From the NCBI GenBank assembly GCA_013398275.1, contig VZSE01015288.1:438663-502662 (forward strand): a stretch of DNA of 64,000 bases, read 5' to 3'. A program made the position numbers and the translations under genes. This DNA comes from Promerops cafer. Its lineage: Eukaryota; Chordata; Aves; Passeriformes; Nectariniidae. Under the pieces are notes generated by a model that did not search any database, was not told where the DNA came from, and saw nothing but the letters and a program-made list of their open reading frames with translations. Shown here one piece after another: positions 1-10,596 of the stretch. How positions within the stretch are numbered: the first letter of the stretch is position 1; each line of letters opens with the position of its first letter.

Positions 1-3000
1 CCCCCCCCTTTTTCTCACAATATTATTTCTTGTGTGGCTTGTATGAGCGAACTGGCAGTGTGAGCACAGTGTAGCCTTCGCATCAAGGAGTCATAGGATA
101 ATTAAAAGAGAAAAAATAAAAAAAAGGAAAAAAGTCCAGTCTTAAACTCTGCCAGCCGTACCAGCCCGTGACATTCCTCACATTAAAGAAGTTTTACCAG
201 AAATGACTCGCTGCCGCTCCCCGCCTGCTCCAAATGCATCTCGCTGGTGCCCTCTGCGGGCTGTGGACAGGGGTTTCCAGGGATTCTAGCTCAGCTAAAC
301 CTTATTCCCTGGTTTACAGTAAATGCTAGGACAGGGTGGGGGAGCGGGAAGGGGGGGTGAGAAGCTGGAAACGCCCGGCAAACTGCAAATTCTCACTCTC
401 CCTTTCCTCCTGTGATTAAACAGCTGCTCTGGATTCAAGCGCTTGCTGCAGGAGGTCGAGAAACCCCGTCACCGCTTCACATTTGAGCTGTCACAGTCTG
501 AGCAATAAGTGGGTTTCCCCCTTTTTCTGGGGCTCCACGTCTTCCCCAGGCCGCTCGCGTGTGTGCAGTTTGATACAGGGACCAGAGCCCAGTTTCTAGG
601 GTTACTATCTGAAACAGGGCTTTGAGCAGGACGTTGGCTTAGCGAGAACATAAATGTTTTCTTTAAGAATCTGGGAGATTTCTCAAGGCCTTGTGCTCTG
701 TCTTTCCCTTGATCCTTACAGATGTTGTAGATTAGGATCAAATGTAAGCGTTGCCTTTACCCTAGCAGTTGGGCTGTTCTGCTGATTCTGGTCTATGGAG
801 ATCTGCAGTTTTATCACTACAGAAAATATGCATTGCTGAAATTTTTTCTTTATTGAGTTCTTTTTTTTCCAAAAGCAAGAAAAGATGCATCAGTCACATG
901 TTTAAATGGAAACTGTGTCTCTGAGCCAAAACTTTGATGCTTTTTAATTATTTTTTCCCATACAGCACAGCACTGGAACATTTTTCTTTTTAAGTTGCGT
1001 GTCATGCTATTTTCCTAATCACTGACTCGCCATGTGGTAAACATAGACTTTAATGGGAAGAGTTTGTGTACTCTTTCGGAGTGGTCAAGTTTCCCCTGAG
1101 ATATTGTAGCACTGTGTCCAGTTTTCCTTCGAGGAGATGTGCAACATAGGAGAGCCATCAAGGGCCTTGTATTTATCGTAAGATCTATCACATATACCCT
1201 ATATTTGATTACTGAGTAATGTTGAAGATGCTCTAGGATTTTTCTCAGTTGCTTTGTTGTTGGGTTTAATTTTTTTTTTCCCCCCAGCCATTATACCCAT
1301 TTCTTGGCTGGTTTCTGGTGCTGCTCAGCATTTAGTTACAGATGTCAGTGAAGGTCCACAGTGGAGCAAAGACACAACGGAGTGCCATATAGAAACCTTA
1401 AGGTGGAGAAAGGAAGCACAAAGCCAAAGCTTGAAATGTCCCCTTGCTGTCTGTGCTGCCAGGTTGTGAGCTGCTAACGTAGTCTGTCCCTGCCTGTGGC
1501 AGGACTTGCTGGAGCCTCCCCCGACTATGGATCTGAGAAGGCTCTCATCCAACCCCGTATTTTTAAGGCAGAGCAGAGACTGACCTCAGTTCTTGGCACA
1601 CTTAATAACAGGACTCTTTCTGTTTGCTGTTTAGTTGTTGGGGTTTTTTAATGATAGCTTCATCTGCGTTTGCTTGGGTCAGGAGGAGAGCGGTGGGTTC
1701 GTGGCTGAGCGCGTGCTGCGTGTGTAGCCCTGCAATCTGCCTATCGCCTCATCTTTCTGTAGTGCACTGAATTCCTTGTAGAGAGGAAGAACTGAGAGCT
1801 GGCAGAGGGCTGCTTCCACGAGCCTCTCGCGGGTCAGGAGAGGAGAGCTGTGCGTGTCCTGCAAGAGGAGAAGGCAGAAGGGGGTCTGGGAAGAGGAGAA
1901 GTGGGGAGGTGGGTGAGGGCAGGCAGTGCTTCAGGCTGGCAGGGGCATTGAAGCTCTCTGAGAGGAGGAGAGCAAAGATGGGGCTGCAGTTTGGGGAAAG
2001 GTCTGGTACTTCTGTGTGAGGAGGCTGCTGCTCAAAGGGACTGTGCAGGGGAGGTGACAGGGAGTTCAGGGCCTGCCACTGCAACCAGCAGCATCCTAGG
2101 GGTCCGAGCTGATGGTCATGGGCAGAATGTGGGGGACCAGCAGCATTTTGGCATGGTAGAGCTGATCCGGTGCAGCGTCCTAGCAGGGAAAGTGAGGTAC
2201 GTGGGGAAAGCCTGATCAGTCAGGAAGCAATGCTTGTAAAACCTGGTGTTAGACTGAGCACACTGTGTCTTGAAGACTCAGCCTGCCACAGCAGTGTGTC
2301 CCTTAATTAGATAGCCAGAAAAATACTGCCTTTGGAAAGTACGGAATACGGGTTTGGGGGATTTTTTTATTTCTATGGTATTTTGAGTTATTAGAAGGGA
2401 AGCTGGTGACAGAGATGGGGCACGGCACAGACAGGAACTGGTCTCTTCCGCCCAGGTCTGCAAGCAAACATTGTGGAGCTGCAGAGGAATGTGGGTGAAC
2501 TGAGCAGCTCCCCTTTGCTGTCCAGGAGACCTCTACCAGTGTTACAGAAGGGTCCTAGGTTGAATACAGGAGTGATTGGAAATGGAGTACTTCCTCAGTC
2601 AATACTTGGAGCCTGATTTTTGTGTCAGATGCTTGTATTTTATGTGGTTGATTTGGTGGTGGATCTGACTCTCACAACCTCTGGTGGGAATTTTTAGCAT
2701 GTTGTTGGGTGTTGGAGGCAAAGGTTAGCTCTGGAATGCCAGTGGTGTCTCTGTGGCAAAGCACCAGAAGCTCTCTGGATGTTTTGCAGTCATAGCTTTC
2801 TAGTGTCCCTGCAAGGAAGACAGGACATTTCTTCTCTGGTCTTTGGTCTCTTCTCTTCTTTGCTCTGGATATGAAAGGGAGGGTGGCACAGATAGGTAAT
2901 GGTCGTGGTAGAAGCCACTTGTGGATCTGGAAGGAGGGCTCACATCCCTTGAGTTGAGCTCGTGGTTCAACTGGTCTCACACTTCCTCCCTTCTGTGAGG

Positions 3001-4668
3001 TTAAGGTCCTCTTGTGCTCTGGTTATGGAGGCACCAGTGCATCCTCTTCTGTGCCATGTGGTCACAGCCTACATCGCACAGAGCAAAGGAAGGGATTTGC
3101 ACCCATAAATTCTGATGCAGTGTTGATAGTTTGTGGCTCTGAGCCTCTGTAACTAATTGGGAGAAGTGACATGGACTCTGAAATGTGGGATGAGCTGATG
3201 CTGTGTTGGACTCTAGCTCCAAGTGAATCTCTGAGGTGCTGTTGGGGGTTTTACCAAGGTTTTGGTGCCAATGTCATCCTCTCTGTGTAATTTCCCCACC
3301 TGCTTAACTTGACTCACCCCTTCCTTCTCTCATAGTTTCTTGCTAGATTTTGAGCTGTTCAGAGGTGTAAGTCAGCAGCTGTCAGTATTCAGACTGGATC
3401 TCCTGGTCTTCAGGTGTTGGCAGCTCGTTAATGCTGGCCTGAAGTGCTGTAGCTATCAGCATGTGAAATACTATTTGCAGTAGCCTTGGTTTAACAAAGC
3501 TCTTAAGGTGCTTGACTAGGCACACCCTGAAAAGGAAATCTGTGTTGGTGTCCCTTATCTGGGACGCTTACCTGAGCTGAGGTCAGGCTGATGCAAGGGC
3601 TCTCGCTTCTCTGGGAAGCTAGGTTGTTGACCCAAGAATATGCATTTTTCATGGAATCGTTTCAGGGCTTACAAACCAGTGGTGGTGACAGCTGTGGGTC
3701 TACAAGCCCTGTCCCTTGCTCAGTGATTGCTGGAGCAAGGCCTGTCTGTGTGTTAATTCCAGTCTAACCATTGAAAGCCTCCTGAAGGAGTGCAGCATAG
3801 ACAAAAACATTCTTTCTCTCCTGCTTCCCCCTCCGGGGACAAGCGATTGTTTTCCTTGCAATTTAGTGCCAGCATATTATCCAGATGGATTTACCTCTGT
3901 CTGAAAGAAGGTGTACATGTATTTTGGAGGCGATCATTACCTGCTGCCTTGGTTTTACTGCTGCCTTGTTTTGTCTAGACAGTGCAGAGAGCTGCAGGGA
4001 ACTTGTCCGATCTGAATCCTAAGACCTGCTTTATAGGCTGCTATTAAAATACATATCCTCGCACGTAACCATCTCAGGGCTGGGTTTCTCGGTGAGCACG
4101 GAGCTACTGAAAGAGAAGCAGGCTGCTGTTTTTGCCATACCAAACCGTACGTGGACCAAGCCCAAATTTCAAGGCAATCCTTTGGTGAAAGGAGGCTTTG
4201 CTCTGCTTGGTAACAGCATTTCAGAACTGAAGTTTCTCTTCCTTTTCTTCGGGCTTGAAGAGAAGTGTTTCTCTAGAAACGCCTTAATTCCCCTTTTGCT
4301 CCATGCCGGAAAGTGTGGTGGGCACTGGCAGGAGGTGCCAGCAGTGGGGACGGTGCCTGGGAGGGGAGGCTGGGTTAGGGTATGCTGGAGAGGTGTGTGG
4401 GGGAAGAGGAAAGGGGTTGGGAGAGGGTTGCTCTGGAGGGGAGGTGCCTGAGCCCAATGCCTTCCTCAGGGGGCTGTGGCAGGCAGGGGCAGCTTAAGAT
4501 GCTGTAGAGGCACCAGCTGCTGGGATTTTTGCTTCAGGTGCTGCTTTGATCCTGGCTGGTGCCGCTCCTGAGGGCCTAGCTGGTTTCGGAGGAACCACTT
4601 ACGTTTTGCTCTCATTGACGGTTTCTTCTCTGCTCTCTGTCCCTCTTCTCCTCTGCCTTTCCTCCTAG
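1..4668 (+). other. FOSL2: FOSL2 intron 1 (3' part)
   Basis: No coding exon is recognisable here; every open frame is short and unlike any family I know. The first 450 bases look less random than the rest and hold a TGACTCG AP-1 variant at about 205, a CATTCC TEAD-type site at about 173 and a CAGCTG E-box at about 420, which would suit an intronic enhancer. A consensus TGACTCA lies at 3310-3316. A G-rich stretch with G-quadruplex spacing lies at 4359-4380. The intron ends in a pyrimidine-rich tract and AG directly before exon 2. Confidence 0.8.
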
Positions 4669-4923
4669 AAATTTCGAGTAGATATGCCAGGATCAGGCAG
4701 TGCTTTTATTCCTACGATCAACGCCATCACGACCAGCCAAGACCTGCAGTGGATGGTCCAGCCCACCGTCATCACCTCCATGTCAAGCCCTTACTCCCGT
4801 TCACACCCCTACAGCCACCCGCTGCCCCCACTGTCCTCAGTGGCCGGACACACGGCTCTCCAGCGTCCTGGTGTCATCAAGACCATCGGGACCACAGTGG
4901 GACGGAGACGGAGAGATGAGCAG
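4669..4923 (+). CDS. FOSL2: FOSL2 (Fra-2) coding exon 2
   Basis: This exon encodes 85 residues in phase 0, from KFRVDMPGSG to VGRRRRDEQ. It covers the region between the N-terminus and the basic domain, including the FOS-family segment SAFIPTINAITTSQDLQWMV and a Ser/Pro/His-rich stretch (SSPYSRSHPYSHPLPP). The acceptor is CTCCTAG and the donor CAG|GTAACT. The RRRRDEQ at the 3' end runs directly into [10 protein letters not shown] of exon 3, which confirms the junction. The open frame continues past the donor into the intron, but that extension has no family similarity and is not coding. The methionine at 4684 is internal and not the start, because the family has upstream residues encoded by exon 1. 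Confidence 0.97.
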
Positions 4924-7900
4924 GTAACTGCAGTGGGGAGAGCAGCTGGGCGTGCCTTGAAAACAGACGTACAGAGATTTCGCCCCCCGCCCCCTCATGA
5001 GATCTCCCAGCACCACAGGGGAGCACTGAGGTGCATCCCTGGTGCTGTACACATGCTGGGGCTTCTTAGGGTGTAAGCTGGAGGGTGACTTATTGCTGCC
5101 TCCTCATCGTATGGTGAGATTTACCCAGTCTTCATCCAACACTTCACACCACCGGCCCACATTGTGGCTTGGTTTCAAAAGCAGGTGCAACTCTGAAGTT
5201 GAGCGCTGGGTTTCAGTTTGAGTGTCTCTGCTACTCCAGGCAGAAGGAAACCTCCAAGAAAGCAGAGCAGCTTTTATGAAGGTCCTTTACAAATCTGACA
5301 TCAAATTACATCAGCTAGTGTTTTCTGTCAGCTCTGTAGCTGCTAGCACTGCTCCAGTCTCCATTTGTGTGATACCCCTGTACCAGCCAGCATTGTGCAG
5401 GGAAGAACAGCTTCCCTAGAGCACCTCAACTCTAATATGAAGAGCCTTCTGGATGACAGGTCTAAATCCATCTTCCCACTACAAACTTGTAATTGCTCGA
5501 TCTTTTTGCAGCAGTTTGGTGGGGATCCCATAAGAGATTTCCCAAACCCAGAGGTATTCTCGTAACTGGCATGGGGCGGCTTGTACCACTGCTGCCCTGT
5601 GCTCAGCCTCCTAATGGGATTATCAAGCTGGGACCCTGGATCTGGTGGATTAGGTGCAGGCATCTCATCTTCTGGAAATCAGCACTGTTGTTCTCCTCTT
5701 AGTAAGAATCAGCCTTCTCCAGGGCTGTCTGGTGAACAGCTATTCACAGTGCTAGGCTGATTTCTCTTTTAAATAAAAAATAGATCTGACTAAACTCGAT
5801 CTCCCTAAGTTGTTCCCAAGCAGCATTTGTGTGGGTCGCTGCGGAGCAGCGCAGTGACACGCACTGCGCACCCTCCAGACACGAGCGCATGCTGTTGCGT
5901 GAGGTCTGTTTCTAATAAGACTCACCAGCCCTACTTTTGCTTTTACGTCATCTGTTTTGATTCACAGTCCGATTATTTTATGTGGAGTTGCTGTCTGGTT
6001 TAGACCCAGGAGGTTAAAGTCAGAGTTTAGCAGTACCTCTGCGTGGGGAGCTGGTATGGCTGCAGTGAGGACCCATTTTTGGGAGGAAGGATGGAGTAGG
6101 CTGTGGTGGTTCGGGTACGTGCCAGCCTTTTCCACCAGCTGGAGCTACTTCCCTGTTCCCTGCATGCAGGGCTGGTGTCCAAAGGCAAAGAAAGTCTCAT
6201 AGAACTGGAGGAATAATTAGCAACAACTAATTTGTTTGACAAATGCTGCCTCTGTGTTCACAAATTGGCCGTGAAGAGATCACCATATTCTCTGCTTTAT
6301 TTGTTGTTCAGAGTTATTTGCTGAAGGATGCCTGCCAAGCAATTCCTGGCCTGTGGCTTGTTTGCAAGCCGTTCATTGTGGGTCATTCAAAGCCAAGTCC
6401 TTTTGATTAGACACGTGCTAAGGCAGTACCCGGGCTCTTTACTGTGGCCCTTTGGCTCAGGTTTGCAGGGCTGGTGCTTTGAACACCACATCGGAGTGCC
6501 TTTTTGGAAAACCTTGTCTAACACTTTATGAAAAGAGCCTGTTTTGATGAACATTCCCGACAGTGAATGCACGTATTGGGCTTGGACAAGCTACGAATAA
6601 CGCATACAGCAGGGGCGCAAAGAGTGCCAAATCCAACCATTTTCAAACAAATCCAGCAACCACTGATGGAATATTCCTTTTCAGACATGGTAAAATGTTA
6701 AGAACATCCGGATTAGGGGCTTCTGCCCTGCCTGTGCAATTTTTGCAGAGTCTCCGAAACAGATAATTTTTAAATTACTGAAGGCCTTTGGAGCAGAAAT
6801 TTTACTCCAAACATATTTCAGTGAGATCTGTGCTTCCAAAGCATGAAAGGGCTCTTGGAAACTGCACACAGGGGCCCCAAGTCAGCACAGCTTCCATGTG
6901 CATGATCAGTGCTTTGCCATACTGTAGATACTTGTGTGCAAATACATTTTTACCCTGCACTCATACGGGGTGGGAAGTGAGTGGGCAGAGCTGTAGCAGG
7001 GAGAGTAGTGCCTGCAGGGGCTCCTTACTGGCGGAACTATGCTGCCCAGCAGAATGGAGGTACCCCCCCCACCCTAGGATGGACACTGAGCTGCTGATGG
7101 AAAAAGCTTTTGGGCCTAAATTCTGTGTCCTGAAGTCCTAAAATTGCTTGTGTTGCTCAGTGAGCATCCAGGGGCTCATGTTGCATGCAGGTGAAATCAC
7201 AGGCACAGATCTCATCCTGAAAAAAGCAGAAATGAGTGAGCTGAATGCCCAGAGGCTCAAGTATACTTACTGAAACTGCAAACATCAAAATTAGGGAGAT
7301 AGAGCAAGCCAAAACAAACTAGGCTGAGGTTGGAGTAAAACTAACAATAAAAAGAAAATATAGTAAAACTGTGACTATCTCATTTGTGACATTGGCAGTC
7401 CATGAAGATATTAAAACTGAAGCTTCTCTGAAGTGGTGTTTCTTACCATTCTCTGCTAGCACTCTGTGAGATCTGACATGTGCTTTGCCAGGTATCAGGG
7501 TTTTGCTTTCGTTTACAGTCACCAGGCCAGAGTCCCTGCAGCACACACAGGCTGGGTGAGGCTGAAGCGCAGGGCACAAGGCTGGAGTGAAGGGCTGAGC
7601 ACGTGCCCTGGATCCCCATGCTGGGCTGTCTGCATGGATCCCGCTGGATCCCCTCGCTGGGCTGTCTGCACGGCTCCTGCTCGCTGGGTGCCACAGCGGA
7701 GTTGCCCGCTCTGTGCCCTGCTGTACTGGCTCCCTGGCTTTGGCCATGGCACAAACCTATCTGCCGCTGCTGGGGTTTGTAAAACCCTGTCTCAAACCCC
7801 AAAAGGTAGGCGTAGCTGTGACCAGGTCTTGTGAGTTCCTGCTCACTTCCTCTGGTTTCGCAAGAGTGTAGCTGGATGGGTTTCTATGGAATTGCTCCTG

Positions 7901-8500
7901 ATTTACATCAGTGAGGATGTCAGCTGGCCTCAGGAAGCCCTTGATATCACTGGAGCCTTGCCTGCTGATGCAAGAAGCAGTGTGTTATCTCGCTGAGTGC
8001 TCAAAAATCTGAGGTCAGATTTTTGGGTGGTATAAATCATTGTTGCTTCACGGACTTCATGGGAGCTCTGCTGATTTCCCTGTCTCCCCTTGTACACCAT
8101 CCCGACCTTCAAGTGAACAACTATTTTTGTGTGGGAAGCAGCAGATATTTTCTTTCAAGAAAGAGGCACTTACAACATCGTGCTCTGGTTTTGCTTAACG
8201 TACCACCCAAGTTGTGAAACAATCAGAGCATCTTTTATCTGTTTGGCCTTGGTGCAGATTCACTGTCCTCTTACACAATCTTCTCCCTGTGCCCTGCTCC
8301 TTCTCCTCACACTTCTGCTAAGACCTGGTGCACACAGAGATCCTGTGTGCTTTCATCTTCTGCTGACATCAGTGACGAGGGGGAGTGCTCAGCATCCTGC
8401 TGGATCAGGCTTTTTTCCTTTGCATTGCGGTTAAATCCTCACAAACTTAAAGGAATGCCTTGCTCAGATCTGATTGGATTTTCTTGGCACTTGCCCACAG
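4924..8500 (+). other. FOSL2: FOSL2 intron 2
   Basis: This is a 3.6 kb intron without a recognisable exon. A CRE/ATF-like TTACGTCA lies at 5943-5950. The stretch from about 6240 to 6900 reads like a conserved noncoding element, with a palindromic TEAD-type GGAATATTCC at 6668-6677 and another CATTCC at about 6552. A 36-base imperfect tandem repeat lies at 7610-7681. At about 7880-8070, phrases such as CTGATTTACATCAGTGAG resemble an old amniote interspersed repeat, but I cannot name it with confidence. Confidence 0.75.
7610..7681 (+). repeat. 36-bp imperfect tandem repeat, two copies
   Basis: Two adjacent 36-base units both begin with GGATCCCC and share the core GCTGGGCTGTCTGCA. They differ at a handful of positions, and a decayed third copy may start at about 7682 (CGCTGGGTG). 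The unit is rich in GGATCC and GGGCTG. It lies within FOSL2 intron 2 and has no coding meaning. Confidence 0.8.
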
Positions 8501-8608
8501 CTGTCGCCTGAGGAAGAAGAGAAGCGAAGGATCCGGAGGGAGAGGAACAAGCTGGCAGCTGCTAAGTGTCGTAACAGGCGTCGAGAGCTAACAGAGAAAC
8601 TCCAGGCG
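8501..8608 (+). CDS. FOSL2: FOSL2 coding exon 3: bZIP basic region
   Basis: This exon encodes 36 residues in phase 0, [17 protein letters not shown] followed by [19 protein letters not shown]. This is the complete DNA-contacting basic region of a FOS-family bZIP. The signature N-x-x-A-A-x-x-C-R is present as NKLAAAKCR, including the redox-sensitive cysteine, and the first zipper leucines begin at the 3' end. The acceptor is TGCCCACAG and the donor GCG|GTACGT. The length of 108 bases is the fixed size of this exon across FOS, FOSB, FOSL1 and FOSL2. The basic region is so conserved that on its own it would only say 'FOS family'. The flanking exons make it FOSL2. Confidence 0.98.
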
Positions 8609-10086
8609 GTACGTGCCCTGCATACATTTCTCCTTCCTTGTCGCCCACCCTTCCAACCAGCTCCAAGGGCATTGTTCTTCCTCCACCAGCACGTTCGAGG
8701 AAGATGCTTCAAACACACTCTGCCTTCCTCATCCAAGGCTGCCCAAGGGTACTGCTCCTGCATCAACAGTAGCTGATGAGGGGGACTTGGGCCTGGAGCT
8801 TAGGACCCTAAAATTCTCTTTACTGAGTGCCCAAAATGTCCTAGGAGCTCTCTTCCCTTCTCGCCTCTCAACTAGCACAAGTCTCCCTGACTCTGGTCAC
8901 CTTTCATACGTGGAAAGAAAGACACTGTGTGCCTCCAAGGCAGGCTTTAAGGACAAAAACACTGAAGAGGTAGGATCACCTGAAAGCCGTAGAAAACAAG
9001 GCAGACGTTATGTGTACCTATGAAAGCTATACCCTTTGCTTACTCCTTCTTTGGAGGTGGGGTAGTAACTGACTTCCTTCAAAAAGGAGGCACCACAGAG
9101 ACGTGTGCCCTGATGCTGTACGAGTAATAATTAGTAAAGCTGGAGAAGGTAGAGCTGAGCATAAGAGCCAAGGGGTGGGTAAGGCATTGGTTGAAGAGAA
9201 GACAAGATTGAGTTGTGTGAAATAAGCTGAAGGAAAGGCTCCAGTGCTCGTGGTCAAGAGCCAGCCTGGTTTTGTCCAATGATCTTGTTAACAAGCACAG
9301 CAGCAGTGAATGCACACCTGTGAAACGTGCTGCTGCCACAAATTAGGAGGTGTTCTCAGTGAAGGGGAGGCAGAACATCCTATAGAAATGTCGTGACTAA
9401 AGTGATAGCAGTGAGAGGAGTGTGCAAAGTGGGAAGTCATATCCTGAAGGGCTGAGTGCGAGTTTTGTGAAGTTACGAGCTCCTCACATGGGAAGGTACT
9501 AACTGCTCCCAGACTGACTGATCCATCTGCGTGAGGTGACCATGGGAAAGGTAAATGTGTCAATTGTAGGATGCATCAAGGGGTGATCCAGTGTTAGTCC
9601 TTTGGGACTAAGAGTTAGACAAGTGTCAGACCTAATCTGGAATATGCACTACAGAAATAAAATGGAAACAGTTTAGAGACTGCTATATGCTACCTCTGTC
9701 AAAGTGAAAAGAATATTACTAGCCTAACATAAAAAAAAATTGGAGATCTGGGTCCTCTGCTAAGGTGTCTGTCAGGCAGGGAGCAAGGGAGAAGACTGAA
9801 GTCACAGGCAAGACAGAGTGGCAAAAACTAGCTATCAGAAAATTAAAGCAAGTTTATGAAATTATTTATAACTCTTAGACTGGTGACATTTGGGAATAGC
9901 TTACAAATGGACACATGAAACACAAGACGCTCGACTGGCAATGACCTGGTGTCTGCTTGGCTCATGAAGACTCTGGGGTGTATCTGCCTGTGCCAGATGG
10001 GATCTGGACTTGGTGGCCCTGTTCCAGGAGAGGAGTAGTTCCAGAGTCTTTGCTATTTTATTTATTTATTCCCCTTTTTTCTGCAG
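8609..10086 (+). other. FOSL2: FOSL2 intron 3
   Basis: This 1.5 kb intron lies between the basic-region exon and the zipper exon. No coding exon is recognisable. The stretch from about 9060 to 9620 is purine-skewed and has the look of a decayed interspersed repeat, but I could not match it to a family. The intron ends in a long T-rich tract and CTGCAG. Confidence 0.75.
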
Positions 10087-10596
10087 GAAACTGAAGTACT
10101 GGAGGAGGAGAAGTCAGTGCTGCAAAAGGAGATCGCTGAGCTCCAGAAGGAGAAGGAGAAGCTGGAGTTTATGCTGGTGGCTCACAGCCCTGTGTGCAAA
10201 ATCAGCCCCGAAGAACGTCGGAGCCCACCATCCAGCAGCCTCCAGAGCATTCGGACTGGAGCAAGTGGAGCAGTGGTGGTGAAGCAGGAGCCTGTGGAGG
10301 AAGAGATCCCATCTTCCTCTTTGGTCCTTGACAAAGCCCAGAGGTCTGTCATTAAACCCATCAGCATTGCTGGAGGTTTTTATGGGGAGGAGGCACTCAA
10401 CACTCCCATTGTGGTGACCTCAACACCAGCCATCACTCCTGGCTCTTCCAACTTGGTGTTCACCTACCCTAACGTGTTGGATCAGGAGTCTCCTCTCTCC
10501 CCTTCTGAGTCCTGCTCCAAAGCTCACCGGAGGAGCAGCAGCAGTGGGGACCAGTCCTCAGATTCCTTGAACTCTCCCACCTTGCTGGCATTGTAA
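10087..10596 (+). CDS. FOSL2: FOSL2 coding exon 4: leucine zipper, C-terminal domain, stop
   Basis: This exon encodes 169 residues and the TAA stop. The first 30 or so residues (ETEVLEEEKSVLQKEIAELQ onward to KLEFML) complete the leucine zipper. With the end of exon 3, leucines recur every seven residues through five heptads, which is the Jun-dimerising surface. After that come AHSPVCKISPEERRS, a VKQEP motif matching the SUMO consensus psi-K-x-E, the Fra-2 block RSVIKPISIAGGFYGEE, and a Ser-rich C-terminus (KAHRRSSSSGDQSSDS) ending SLNSPTLLAL, a hallmark of Fra-2. The C-terminal Ser/Thr-Pro sites are the kind ERK phosphorylates in this family. The acceptor is TTTTTCTGCAG. No truncation or frameshift is visible. 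Confidence 0.98.
   Translation, partial: ETEVLEEEKSVLQKEIAELQKEKEKLEFMLVAHSPVCKISPEERRSPPSSSLQSIRTGASGAVVVKQEPVEEEIPSSSLVLDKAQRSVIKPISIAGGFYGEEALNTPIVVTSTPAITPGSSNLVFTYPNVLDQESPLSPSESCSKAHRRSSSSGDQSSDSLNSPTLLAL

Noticed and set aside
1..4668. FOSL2 exon 1 within the window.
   Set aside because: No segment encodes the expected Fra-2 N-terminus ahead of the K-F-R-V-D of exon 2, with a suitable phase 0 donor; it must lie upstream.
4684..5076. An open frame running from FOSL2 exon 2 through its donor site into intron 2.
   Set aside because: The part after GATGAGCAG|GTAACT has no Fra-2 similarity, and joining to exon 3 at 8,501 gives the proper family sequence.
8474..8776. An open frame extending FOSL2 exon 3 on both sides.
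   Set aside because: Only the 108 bases between CCCACAG and GTACGT match the FOS basic region; the flanks are intronic readthrough.
9060..9620. Repeat-like texture in FOSL2 intron 3, suggestive of a decayed LINE or LTR.
   Set aside because: I could not match enough ordered phrases to any family I know; reported only as a remark on the intron.
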